NCBI GenBank assembly: GCA_018402015.1
Contig: JAGYJL010000020.1
Span: 1 to 37,692, forward strand
Source: Flavobacteriales bacterium
GTDB lineage: Bacteria; Bacteroidota; Bacteroidia; UBA10329
Direction: 5' to 3'
DNA: 37,692 nucleotides
The position numbers and the translations under genes were made by a program. The notes under the pieces were generated by a model that was given only the letters and a program-made list of their open reading frames with translations, was not told where the DNA came from and made no database searches. This document shows positions 8,959 to 16,684 of this stretch, piece after piece (within the stretch, counting starts at the first letter, position 1; each line of letters begins with the position of its first letter).

Positions 8959-9978
8959 ATGCCGTGGTACCGACATCTTCTTTGGCCAATTGCCCTTGTG
9001 TATGGCTTTTTTGTAGGTCTTAGGAACCTGCTTTTCGATTTTCGGATACTTCCGTCCAAGCAGTTTGATGTGCCTGTAATTTGTGTAGGCAACCTGGAAA
9101 TGGGCGGAACAGGTAAATCTCGTGTTGTGATTTACATCGTACAAATGCTGCTTGCAAAAGGGAAAAATGTAGCAGTAATAAGTAGGGGATACGGTCGTAA
9201 AACCACCGGCTTGCGTATGGTTGATACTGATAGTAATGCCACCGAAGTTGGCGATGAACCTCTGCAATTAAAGCGAAGACATCCGGAATGCATGGTTGCT
9301 GTATGCGAGAATCGAGTAAAAGGAATTGAGCATTTGTTACAGATGGTTCCTAAACCAGATTATGTGGTTATGGACGATGGTTTTCAGCATCGATGGGTGA
9401 AGCCAAGCTTGTCAATGCTCGTAACAAACGCGCAATTTCCCTTCATGCGCAACTCGCTATTTCCTGTTGGTACGCTTCGGGAATCCGCAGTTGCAGCGGC
9501 ACGTGCTGACATAAAGTTGTTCATGGATGTAATAGAAACTTCTGATTCGACACGGTCCGCATCCAAAGATACTTTCCAGACAGCCACTATCGTAAAAAAG
9601 GAAGTGCAGATAGCTGGATTTGAAAAAGAGCTGAAGTTGGCTGAAACCATAATCAGCTTCAGTGGAATTGCGAATCCAGACCGATTTGAGGAATTGGTGA
9701 ACCGAAATTTCGATGTTTTAGAACATGTTAGTTTTTCAGATCATCATAATTACAGCACTTCAGACATCAAAAGGCTGAGGAAAAAAATAGATAGTTTTGG
9801 CACGGCTGCTAAGGCAGTTGTAACTACGGAAAAAGATGCTGTGCGACTTATGAACGCATCGCTTTTAAATGAATTCGGAGAAATTCCTGTTTATTATTTG
9901 CCAATTGATATGGAAATTTTGTTTGGCAAGGCAGCGGATTTTGACAAAATGATTTTGGGAAATGGAAAATATGCTTGA
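8959..9978 (+). CDS. lpxK: Tetraacyldisaccharide 4'-kinase
   Basis: Adds the 4'-phosphate to the lipid A disaccharide precursor at the inner membrane. The 339 residues match the family. An N-terminal hydrophobic anchor (HLLWPIALVYGFFVGLRNLL) precedes the P-loop variant VGNLEMGGTGKS, then ISRGYGRKTTG, GDEPLQLKRRHP and VVMDDGFQHRW, the characteristic DDGFQH motif. Late in the protein FSDHHNY and VVTTEKDAVRL are also typical. It starts a plus-strand operon: the next gene, purine nucleoside phosphorylase, begins inside its last codons. This places lipid A synthesis in the organism and fits lptD and the PagL-like gene elsewhere in the window. Confidence 0.96.
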   Translation: MPWYRHLLWPIALVYGFFVGLRNLLFDFRILPSKQFDVPVICVGNLEMGGTGKSRVVIYIVQMLLAKGKNVAVISRGYGRKTTGLRMVDTDSNATEVGDEPLQLKRRHPECMVAVCENRVKGIEHLLQMVPKPDYVVMDDGFQHRWVKPSLSMLVTNAQFPFMRNSLFPVGTLRESAVAAARADIKLFMDVIETSDSTRSASKDTFQTATIVKKEVQIAGFEKELKLAETIISFSGIANPDRFEELVNRNFDVLEHVSFSDHHNYSTSDIKRLRKKIDSFGTAAKAVVTTEKDAVRLMNASLLNEFGEIPVYYLPIDMEILFGKAADFDKMILGNGKYA

Positions 9979-10783
9979 GAAGATAAAAGAGACTGCAGCG
10001 TACTTGAAGCAGCGAACTGGGGCCACACCTCAAGTAGGAATTATTCTGGGTACCGGTCTAGGGGGTCTGGTGAAAGAGATAATGGCATCTCATGTTGTTC
10101 CCTATGAGGAGATTCCGAATTTTCCAGTTTCAACGGTAGAAGGCCACTCTGGCAAGTTGATTTTCGGAACCTTGGGAGGACGCTCCGTAATGGCTATGCA
10201 AGGTCGGTTTCACTATTACGAAGGTTACGACATGAAGGAGGTGACGTTTCCGGTTCGTGTTATGAAAGCAATGGGATTGAACGATGTAGTGGTTTCCAAT
10301 GCAAGTGGAGGCGTTAATCCTGAGTTCGAGATCGGAGATCTGATGATATTGAACGACCACATTAACCTGTTTCCAACAAATCCTTTGATGGGTAAGAATT
10401 ATCCAGAACTCGGTCCACGTTTCCCTGATATGAGCGAAGCTTACGACAAAGGATTGATAGCTAAGGCGAAAGAAATTGCTGCTGCAAATGGCATTAAAGT
10501 GCAAGAAGGTATTTATGCAGGATTGAGCGGGCCTTGTTTGGAAACGCCAGCCGAATACATGTACGTTCGTAATGTAGGAGCCGATACAGTTGGGATGTCA
10601 ACCGTACCTGAAGTAATTGCAGCAAGGCACGGTGGTATGCGATGCTTTGCCATGTCCATAATAACAGATCTTGGTGTGCCTGGCAAAATTGTCAAGGTTA
10701 CCCACGAAGATGTGATTGAAGTCGCTGCTAAGGCCGAACCAAAAATGACCCTGATAATGAAAGAACTAATTGCTCAAATGTGA
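9962..10783 (+). CDS. Purine nucleoside phosphorylase (inosine/guanosine type)
   Basis: Cleaves inosine or guanosine with phosphate into base and ribose-1-phosphate for purine salvage. The 273 residues fit the trimeric class of PNP. Motifs seen are VGIILGTGLGGL, VEGHSGKLIFG (phosphate-binding His), MQGRFHYYEGY, the substrate region VVSNASGGVNPEFEIGDLM, DHINLFPTNPLMG, GPCLETPAEY and GMSTVPEVIAARHGGM. The start overlaps the end of lpxK by 17 bases; an in-frame ATG at 9971 (MLEKIKETAAYL) is an equally good start. Its TGA overlaps the ATG of the next gene (TGATG), so lpxK, this gene and the metalloprotease are probably cotranscribed. Confidence 0.95.
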   Translation: MENMLEKIKETAAYLKQRTGATPQVGIILGTGLGGLVKEIMASHVVPYEEIPNFPVSTVEGHSGKLIFGTLGGRSVMAMQGRFHYYEGYDMKEVTFPVRVMKAMGLNDVVVSNASGGVNPEFEIGDLMILNDHINLFPTNPLMGKNYPELGPRFPDMSEAYDKGLIAKAKEIAAANGIKVQEGIYAGLSGPCLETPAEYMYVRNVGADTVGMSTVPEVIAARHGGMRCFAMSIITDLGVPGKIVKVTHEDVIEVAAKAEPKMTLIMKELIAQM

Positions 10784-12099
10784 TGATGAGAACAATTACT
10801 ACCATCTTATTTCTTCTATTCTTAACGAATACTCAAGCACAGAATCTACACCGCTGTGCTACAGTGGAGGCCATTAGACTTCAAGAGAAAACACATCCGG
10901 GATATCAATCTGCTGTTGATCGTACGTTCGATCAGGTAAAGGATCTTGTGAGTCATAAAGGAGTCAATTCCGATTCGATATTTCGAATACCTGTAGTAGT
11001 GCACATCGTTTACAGTTCTCCAGAGCAGAATATTTCTAATGATCTGGTCTATTCTCAGATTGCTCGTCTCAACAGAGATTATCGCAGATTGAACGAGGAT
11101 ACATCTGACACACGCACTGAGTTCCTTCCTGTGGCTGCAGATGCAGGAATAGAGTTCTATTTGGCAGGAACCGATCCTGATGGAAATCCTTCCGGAGGAA
11201 TTACAAGAACTCAGACCACTAGAACCGATTTTGCTCCAGATTTCTTTGGAAATGGATTAGATGACGTGAAGCAGAGTTCGCTTGATGGGGTTGATGCTTG
11301 GGATACAGACAATTATCTCAATATTTGGGTGTGTGACCTAGTTGGTTCCAATCCACTTTTTCAAATATTCGGATTTGCATATCCGCCCGCAACGGCTCCA
11401 AACTGGCCAGCAAACAGTTCTGCACCAAGCAATGAACTGCAAGGGGTTGTTATTCATTATGAGGTTTTTGGAGATGGGAATCCGTTAGCGGTAGGACCCT
11501 TAAGTATTTCCGACAAGGGAAGGACGGCTGTGCATGAAGTAGGACACTACCTTGGATTACGCCACATTTGGGGCGATGCACTTTTTACTGATGGTTGCAC
11601 GGAAGATGATGGAATTGACGACACCCCGAACGCCTCGTCTAACGCTGCGCAGGTCTGCAATTTCAATAATAATACGTGTGTCGATTCTCCAGTTGATTTT
11701 CCTGATATGATTGAGAATTACATGGATTATGCGCAGGATCGGTGTATGAATCTATTTACGCAAGGACAAGTTGATATTATGCGTCTAATGCTTGAAACTG
11801 CCAGAACTGAATTGGCAGATGGATCAGTGGAACCATCGAGCGTCTCAGACATTCCAAGTGCAGCGGAAATAGCGTTGTTCCCAAATCCATCAAATGGGAA
11901 TATTACCATTCAGTTGCCAAAGGCAGAGCAGGTCAACTCGATACGAGTTATGGATGTAAATGGAAAACTCGTTGCAGAACAATCCGTTTCAACCTCTTTG
12001 AGCTTGCTAAGTGCAGATTGGAATCTGCCTGCAGGAACTTACCTGTTGCAATTACAATTTGATGGAGGAGTAGTTACCAAGAAGTTACTGGTTTACTAG
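10783..12099 (+). CDS. Secreted M43 (pappalysin-like) zinc metalloprotease with T9SS sorting domain
   Basis: A 438-residue extracellular protease. An N-terminal signal peptide (MMRTITTILFLLFLTNTQAQ) is followed by a propeptide-like stretch and the catalytic domain. The zinc motif HEVGHYLGLRH is at about residue 251 (HExxHxxGxxH), followed by the MENYMDYAQDRCMNLFT Met-turn region of pappalysin-type M43 peptidases. Paired cysteines occur in between (DGCTEDDG, QVCNFNNNTC). The last 80 or so residues (ALFPNPSNGNITIQL ... AGTYLLQLQFDGG ... KKLLVY) are a type A T9SS C-terminal sorting domain. ATG at 10783 overlaps the upstream TGA; a GTG at 10780 and an ATG at 10786 are alternatives. A terminator follows the stop. 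Confidence 0.94.
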   Translation: MMRTITTILFLLFLTNTQAQNLHRCATVEAIRLQEKTHPGYQSAVDRTFDQVKDLVSHKGVNSDSIFRIPVVVHIVYSSPEQNISNDLVYSQIARLNRDYRRLNEDTSDTRTEFLPVAADAGIEFYLAGTDPDGNPSGGITRTQTTRTDFAPDFFGNGLDDVKQSSLDGVDAWDTDNYLNIWVCDLVGSNPLFQIFGFAYPPATAPNWPANSSAPSNELQGVVIHYEVFGDGNPLAVGPLSISDKGRTAVHEVGHYLGLRHIWGDALFTDGCTEDDGIDDTPNASSNAAQVCNFNNNTCVDSPVDFPDMIENYMDYAQDRCMNLFTQGQVDIMRLMLETARTELADGSVEPSSVSDIPSAAEIALFPNPSNGNITIQLPKAEQVNSIRVMDVNGKLVAEQSVSTSLSLLSADWNLPAGTYLLQLQFDGGVVTKKLLVY

Positions 12100-12102
12100 A
12101 CT

Positions 12103-12134
12103 AAAAAAGCCCCAGCTACTGCTGAGGCCTTTAT
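12103..12134. terminator. Bidirectional terminator between convergent genes
   Basis: GCCCCAGC-TACT-GCTGAGGC forms an 8-bp stem with one C-A mismatch and a 4-base loop. Six A precede it and a T-rich stretch follows. It lies between the metalloprotease stop and the convergent siaC stop, so it can serve both strands. Confidence 0.75.
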
Positions 12135-12158
12135 TACACTGTAGAAGAACTTATTCAG

Positions 12159-12539
12159 TTATTCTTGTAGCTCGATCATTTTGAATGGTACGTTGATGAT
12201 ACTTTGGTAATCTTCACCAGCTTCAAGCATGTCTTCATCATCTTCTTCATAGTACCAGTTTATCACAATTTCGTTTCCGTCCTTGTTCATGTTCTCCATC
12301 TTTTTGAAAAGATCAAGCAAACATTTGGACGAACTGGTGTTGAAATATTCCAACTGGATCTCGCATACTGTTTTTGGCTGTGGAGAGTTGGAGTAGGCTT
12401 CAAGCCAGTCTACCAAAGGCTTGTAGAATTCTATTGAGTTCTCAGGGATTGAACGTCCTTTAAGCAGGAGCGCTCCCTTCTCATTATCAAAACGTACGTT
12501 CGGTGTTTTTGGTGTTCCTTCAATAAAAATCGAATCCAT
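12159..12539 (-). CDS. siaC: SiaC family regulatory phosphoprotein (DUF1987)
   Basis: A 126-residue cytoplasmic protein. The N-terminus MDSIFIEGTPKTPNVRFD and the core LEYFNTSSSKCLLDLFKKM are typical of the SiaC/DUF1987 family. Thr68 by count lies in YFNTSSSK, the position phosphorylated in Pseudomonas aeruginosa SiaC (T68). There, SiaB phosphorylates SiaC, the phosphatase SiaA reverses this, and unphosphorylated SiaC activates the diguanylate cyclase SiaD. Here it sits 19 bases downstream of a SiaB-like gene, with no SiaA or SiaD gene in the window. The output partner in this organism is therefore unknown. Confidence 0.92.
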   Translation of the reverse strand: MDSIFIEGTPKTPNVRFDNEKGALLLKGRSIPENSIEFYKPLVDWLEAYSNSPQPKTVCEIQLEYFNTSSSKCLLDLFKKMENMNKDGNEIVINWYYEEDDEDMLEAGEDYQSIINVPFKMIELQE

Positions 12540-12558
12540 GTTTCGTCTTTTTCTGGTT

Positions 12559-13107
12559 TTACTGTTCTTCTACGTTAATGTTCAAGCTAAAGAATGCGTA
12601 CTCGTCATTCAATGGTGCAAAGTCGTAATTCAATTTATTACCCGTTTTTCTGGCAATATCAATCATTCCTAATCCTCCTCCACCTTTATCAGATCGTTCC
12701 TCACTATTCAGTACTTCTTTGTATAGGCGCTTCAATTCTTCTCTGTCCATGGAATTGATGCGCTCTAATTTATTCTCAAAATCACTCTTTCTGCTAGCAA
12801 GAATATAATTACCCGTGGTTATTGAATAACCCTTCGGATTTAAACTGATCATAAAAATAGCAGAACGGTCAGTACCATTTTTCGCTGTTTCAGAAGGTAC
12901 TTCATCAATGTGATGATACAGGTTCTGAAGACACTCAACCAGCACATTATACACCTTCTTGCGAAGTCGTGGTGCTTCGTTCAGATCATCCATTCGTTGT
13001 TCAATGATCTGAAGTATGGATGACATTAGTTGAGATGTTACGTCTCCCTTAAACGACAGCACCACTTTGTTGGATTCCATCCGGTGGTATAAGTCGTAAA
13101 TGTTCAT
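12559..13107 (-). CDS. siaB: SiaB family protein kinase
   Basis: About 182 residues from the start MNIYDLYHRMESNKVVLSFK. It belongs to the SiaB (DUF6272) family of GHKL-like serine/threonine kinases. The N-box-like segment is VYNVLVECLQNLYHHID, with Glu and Asn for Mg-ATP binding, and the glycine-rich loop is GGGGLGMIDIARKTG. No membrane segment is present. The frame is open 18 residues further upstream (ATG at 13161), but those residues look unlike the family and I prefer the internal ATG. With siaC downstream it forms a two-gene partner-switch unit. The phosphatase may be encoded elsewhere. Confidence 0.88.
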   Translation of the reverse strand: MNIYDLYHRMESNKVVLSFKGDVTSQLMSSILQIIEQRMDDLNEAPRLRKKVYNVLVECLQNLYHHIDEVPSETAKNGTDRSAIFMISLNPKGYSITTGNYILASRKSDFENKLERINSMDREELKRLYKEVLNSEERSDKGGGGLGMIDIARKTGNKLNYDFAPLNDEYAFFSLNINVEEQ

Positions 13108-13327
13108 CGTTGATTCTTTTTCTGCTACAGTTACGCCTGTTGTGGCAAATCTATTGGTCATATACTACTAAGTCTGTATCGATTAATTACAGTCTTCTTT
13201 CACGGTTTCGGGTCAGTATACTATCAACTTTTTAAATAGGTTACCTCATTTCTTTAAAAAAACGGTTCGAATTGTTCGACTTCGAATAACAGTGCAATAA
13301 TCTAAACCCAGTACAAGCACATTTGAA

Positions 13328-13335
13328 TAAATTTG
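13328..13335 (+). promoter_or_regulatory. Putative -7 element for the methyltransferase-ZIP operon
   Basis: TAAATTTG is an exact match to TAnnTTTG and lies 18 bases before the GTG start at 13354. The 246-base divergent gap (13108-13353) between siaB and this gene holds this element and three TTCGA direct repeats at 13266-13285, and nothing else I recognise. Confidence 0.45.
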
Positions 13336-13353
13336 ACGCCTTAATAAAACCCA

Positions 13354-14094
13354 GTGGCAGATTGGTTCGTTTCATGGTTCAACACACATTACTATCACCT
13401 GTTATACAGCGATAGGAATTATGACGAGGCCGAGAAATTCATAGCCAGATTAGTAAGGTATCTGGATTTTCCGAAAGGCTCGCGGGTGCTCGATCTTGCT
13501 TGCGGTAAAGGGCGACATTCGTTGCAGCTGCATAAAGCAGGTTTTAAAGTAACCGGGATCGATCTTTCTGAAGAGAGTATAAAGGAAGCCAAGAGTTTTG
13601 AAGCGGATGGGCTGGAGTTCTTTGAGCACGATATGCGCTTGCTGTATTGGACCGGTCATTTCGATCTTGTTGTTAATCTGTTTACAAGCTTCGGTTATTT
13701 CCACAATGCAGAAGATGATCAACGGACCATCAGTTCCGTTGCAGATTCGTTAAAGCCAAATGGCATTTTTGTGATGGATTTTTTAAATGCCGTGAAGGTT
13801 GAAGAGACATTGGTGAGTTATGAGGAGAAGATCGTAGAAGGTGTGAAATTTGAATTGAATAGGTCGGTTGAAGACGGCATTATCAGTAAACGCATTCACA
13901 TAGAAGACATTGACCAGAATGTTGAATTGGATTTTGAAGAGCAGGTAGATGCGCTTGTGCTTTCAGATTTTCTCAGATACTTTGAACAAGCAGGACTTGA
14001 ACTTCAATCTACATTTGGGAATTACGATCTTGCGCCTTTCAATCCTAAAACATCAGATAGACTAATAATGGTTGTTAAGAAAACTGCACTCTAA
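13354..14094 (+). CDS. Class I SAM-dependent methyltransferase
   Basis: A 246-residue cytoplasmic enzyme with a Rossmann-fold SAM site. Motif I is VLDLACGKGRHSLQL, followed by the acidic residue after strand 2 in VTGIDLSEESI. Then come EFFEHDMR (motif II) and FDLVVNLFTSFGYF (motif III). The substrate is not predictable; members of this broad family act on small molecules, lipids or proteins. The start codon is GTG (VADWFVSWFNTHYYHLLY), which fits homologous N-termini that begin with the WF..W..YY segment. Its TAA overlaps the ATG of the ZIP transporter by one base, so the two are translationally coupled. Confidence 0.92.
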   Translation: MADWFVSWFNTHYYHLLYSDRNYDEAEKFIARLVRYLDFPKGSRVLDLACGKGRHSLQLHKAGFKVTGIDLSEESIKEAKSFEADGLEFFEHDMRLLYWTGHFDLVVNLFTSFGYFHNAEDDQRTISSVADSLKPNGIFVMDFLNAVKVEETLVSYEEKIVEGVKFELNRSVEDGIISKRIHIEDIDQNVELDFEEQVDALVLSDFLRYFEQAGLELQSTFGNYDLAPFNPKTSDRLIMVVKKTAL

Positions 14095-14786
14095 TGGAGC
14101 TGATCATACTTTTTGTGGGTGCATTTGTTGGAGGAATGTTGGCTTGGGCGTTCAAGGTGAGTTCCCACAATATGAAAATTGTACTGGCTTTCAGTGGAGC
14201 TTTCATGCTGGGTCTATCGTTCTTTCATGTATTGCCAGAATCGTACGAGGTTTTAGGCAGTAATGCAGGAATTTGGGTGTTGGTGGGCTTCATGCTTCAG
14301 ATAATGCTAGAAGTACTTTCCAAGGGAATGGAACATGGACACGCCCACGCACTGCATGGAAAACAAATTCCATTTGCGCTATTTGTGGGTTTGGGTCTAC
14401 ATGCATTATTGGAAGGATTACCGTTTGGTGGGGCGCACGCACACGAACATCACTCTCTTTTGGCTGGCGTGATCATTCATAAAATTCCAGTAGCTTTTAT
14501 TCTCGGTACTGTACTCCGTGGCTCAGGATTTTCAATGATTCAAGGTGCACTGGCTGTTTTTGGTTTTGCGGCCATGGCACCGTTGGGAGGATTGATAACG
14601 CATTTTCTCGAAGGTCAGGTGTTTGAAGTAGGACCATTTCAGGGCGTTGTACTTGCAATACTCGTAGGTGTCTTCTTGCATATTGCAACAACCATTATTT
14701 TCGAATCAGACAAAGGACACGCGTTCAACCTTACCAAACTGATGGCCATCTTACTGGGGTTTGTGTTGGCATTTGTTGCGGTTTAG
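14094..14786 (+). CDS. ZIP family divalent metal transporter
   Basis: A 230-residue inner-membrane protein with about seven or eight hydrophobic segments. The His-rich loop GMEHGHAHALHGK lies between membrane segments. The metal-binding helices are visible as GLGLHALLEGLPFGGAHAHEHH (split His/Glu signature, H-x3-E) and LAGVIIHKIPVAFILG, the HK-P variant of the ZIP motif. A third pattern, GVFLHIATTIIFES, is near the C-terminus. ZIP proteins import zinc or related divalent metals into the cytoplasm. The coupling with a methyltransferase gene gives no clear functional link. Confidence 0.93.
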   Translation: MELIILFVGAFVGGMLAWAFKVSSHNMKIVLAFSGAFMLGLSFFHVLPESYEVLGSNAGIWVLVGFMLQIMLEVLSKGMEHGHAHALHGKQIPFALFVGLGLHALLEGLPFGGAHAHEHHSLLAGVIIHKIPVAFILGTVLRGSGFSMIQGALAVFGFAAMAPLGGLITHFLEGQVFEVGPFQGVVLAILVGVFLHIATTIIFESDKGHAFNLTKLMAILLGFVLAFVAV

Positions 14787-14821
14787 GCAGCCTTTTGCGA
14801 ACAACCCTTGCAGCTATCTGT

Positions 14822-14829
14822 TATCTTTG
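14822..14829 (+). promoter_or_regulatory. Putative -7 element of the peroxiredoxin promoter
   Basis: TATCTTTG matches TAnnTTTG exactly and lies 38 bases before the peroxiredoxin ATG. TTTTG at 14793-14797 could be a -33 element with a slightly long spacer of 24 bases. The implied 5' leader of about 30 bases is A-rich, as expected for a strongly translated Bacteroidota gene. Confidence 0.5.
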
Positions 14830-14867
14830 CGCAACTTTTAGAATTCTAATCAAAATCAAATAAAAAC

Positions 14868-15500
14868 ATGTCAACTTTAGTAGGACAGAAAGCACCATCA
14901 TTCAAGGCAGCCGCGGTAGTTAATGGCGGTATCGTAGAAGAGAATTTCTCGTTGGATCAGTACGTTGGGAAGAAGAACGTTGTATTCTTCTTCTATCCAA
15001 AGGATTTCACATTTGTTTGCCCTTCAGAGCTTCACGCGTTTCAAGAAAAACTAGCAGAGTTTGAAGCACGCAATACAGCTGTTGTAGCTTGCTCAACAGA
15101 TACAGAAGAAACGCACTGGGGATGGTTGCAAATGGATAAGGCAGCTGGAGGTATCAAAGGTGTTACATATCCGATCGTAGCAGATACTTCAAAATGTATT
15201 TCTGCCAACTACGGAGTTCTTTTTGGAGATTACGACATGGATGAGGATGGTAGCCTAATGGCAACCGGTCCAATGATCGCTTACCGTGGTCTTTTCCTTA
15301 TCGATAAGGAAGGAACGGTACGTCATGCATTGGTTAACGACCTCCCGTTGGGAAGAAATGTTGATGAAGCATTAAGAATGGTTGATGCGCTTACCTTCTT
15401 CGAAGAGAACGGTGAGGTTTGTCCAGCAAACTGGGTTAAAGGCTCAGCTGGAATGAAAGCTACGCATGAAGGAGTTGCTGATTATTTGGCGTCTAACTAA
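14868..15500 (+). CDS. 2-Cys peroxiredoxin (AhpC/TSA family)
   Basis: A 210-residue cytoplasmic peroxidase that reduces hydrogen peroxide and organic hydroperoxides. The thioredoxin-fold peroxidatic site is FFYPKDFTFVCPSELHAFQ, with the peroxidatic Cys after FTFV. The resolving Cys is in ENGEVCPANWVKGS, so it is a typical 2-Cys enzyme. The WGWLQMDKAAGG and RGLFLIDKEGTVRHALVND segments also fit. It is a single-gene unit with its own promoter-like element and a strong terminator. The electron donor (thioredoxin or AhpF) is not encoded in the window. Confidence 0.96.
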   Translation: MSTLVGQKAPSFKAAAVVNGGIVEENFSLDQYVGKKNVVFFFYPKDFTFVCPSELHAFQEKLAEFEARNTAVVACSTDTEETHWGWLQMDKAAGGIKGVTYPIVADTSKCISANYGVLFGDYDMDEDGSLMATGPMIAYRGLFLIDKEGTVRHALVNDLPLGRNVDEALRMVDALTFFEENGEVCPANWVKGSAGMKATHEGVADYLASN

Positions 15501-15518
15501 TCAACTTATAGGTATTGG

Positions 15519-15553
15519 AAACCCCGCTTCAGTATCTGAAGCGGGGTTTTTAT
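15519..15553 (+). terminator. Strong Rho-independent terminator of the peroxiredoxin gene
   Basis: A perfect 14-bp stem (AAACCCCGCTTCAG / CTGAAGCGGGGTTT) with a 3-base loop, followed by T-rich sequence. It ends just before the promoter-like element of the next gene. Confidence 0.95.
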
Positions 15554-15559
15554 TTGCCG

Positions 15560-15567
15560 TAATTTCG
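15560..15567 (+). promoter_or_regulatory. Putative -7 element, near-leaderless start
   Basis: TAATTTCG differs from TAnnTTTG at one base and ends four bases before the ATG at 15572. It lies immediately after the terminator hairpin, so any -33 contact would fall within the hairpin sequence. Confidence 0.35.
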
Positions 15568-15571
15568 ACTC

Positions 15572-16681
15572 ATGAGAATAGCACTCACATTGTTTCAGGT
15601 ACTTGTTTTTCAGTCTGTGGTGAACGCGCAGACTGTCTTCCTGACAGAACTCTGTGAGATGCCCAATGAAATCCTTGAATCATCAGGGCTTGAGATTGGC
15701 CCAGAAGGCTGTTTCTGGACACATAATGACAGTGGAAATCCAGCAATATTATATTGCGCAGATACTACTGGAACAATTGTAAGAACAGTCGATGTTATTG
15801 GCGATGATAACATAGACTGGGAAGAGTTGGCCAAGGATGATGATGGCAACATCTACATTGGCAATTTTGGTAACAACTCGCTTAGTAGAACAAATCTCAG
15901 AATAGTAAAGATTCCGAGTATCGATACCTGCACCACTACAGCATACGTTACCGATACGATCCTCTTTTCTTATCCGGATCAGCAGAATTATCCACCGGTT
16001 GGCAATTATGGCAACTTCGATATGGAGGCCATGTTTTGGCATCAGGATTCGTTACACCTGTTCAGTAAAGACCGGTCTAATCCATCTACAGGGTATACAA
16101 AACACTATAGATTACCTGCAGTTGGTGGAAACTACACAGCTTTGTTGGTTGATAGTTTTTATGCTGGGCACACCAGTTTTGTATTTGCGGTAACTGCTGC
16201 CGATATTTCTGAAAATGGCGATCAGGTCGTTCTGCTAAGTGCAGATAGGGTTTGGCTGTTCCGCAATTTTAATGGTACCAATTACTTCGGGGGCGATGTA
16301 TCTGAACTTCAGTTAGGTTCTTTCTCGCAAAAGGAAGGCGTCTGTTTTAAAAATGGTTTCATATACATTACAGACGAAGAATCTTTTGGGCTGGGAGGGA
16401 AGATGTATCGCTTACATCCGGATGTGTTTGTTGCTGTGAATGAGAGGTCTGATACGGAACTTCAACCTGTTTACAACAACGAATTACGGTTCGATCATTT
16501 AAAATTCAATGTTGCAGAACCTGTTGCTTGGCAATTGTATTCCACAGGAGGTAAACTTGTTGCCCAAGGCGTGGCAGAATCTGTATTGGACAGAAAGATG
16601 TTCGGGCATCGTAAAAACGGAATGTACGTGTTGCGGGTTGATGAGCACAATAAGAAACATTCCATGCTCATTAAACTCTAA
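15572..16681 (+). CDS. Secreted propeller-like protein with T9SS-type C-terminal domain
   Basis: A 369-residue protein. Residues 1-19 (MRIALTLFQVLVFQSVVNAQ) are a signal peptide. The body has repeated beta-rich segments resembling a beta-propeller, such as GLEIGPEGCFWTHNDSGNPA, DDDGNIYIGNFGNNS, FDMEAMFWHQDSLHLFSKDR and GVCFKNGFIYITDEESFG. The last 70 residues (LRFDHLKFNVAEPVAWQLYS ... MYVLRVDEHNKKHSMLIKL) resemble a T9SS type A sorting domain, though the usual PNP motif is degraded. It is probably exported to the cell surface. No catalytic residues are evident and the function is unknown. Its stop lies three bases from the convergent mazG stop. Confidence 0.85.
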   Translation: MRIALTLFQVLVFQSVVNAQTVFLTELCEMPNEILESSGLEIGPEGCFWTHNDSGNPAILYCADTTGTIVRTVDVIGDDNIDWEELAKDDDGNIYIGNFGNNSLSRTNLRIVKIPSIDTCTTTAYVTDTILFSYPDQQNYPPVGNYGNFDMEAMFWHQDSLHLFSKDRSNPSTGYTKHYRLPAVGGNYTALLVDSFYAGHTSFVFAVTAADISENGDQVVLLSADRVWLFRNFNGTNYFGGDVSELQLGSFSQKEGVCFKNGFIYITDEESFGLGGKMYRLHPDVFVAVNERSDTELQPVYNNELRFDHLKFNVAEPVAWQLYSTGGKLVAQGVAESVLDRKMFGHRKNGMYVLRVDEHNKKHSMLIKL

Positions 16682-16684
16682 GAA

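Noticed and set aside
8902..9267. The Nif3-like open frame extends about 122 codons upstream of 8901.
   Set aside because: The extension overlaps lpxK on the other strand, includes low-similarity sequence and gives no homologous N-terminus; MKAAEVIAFLENF is the normal start.
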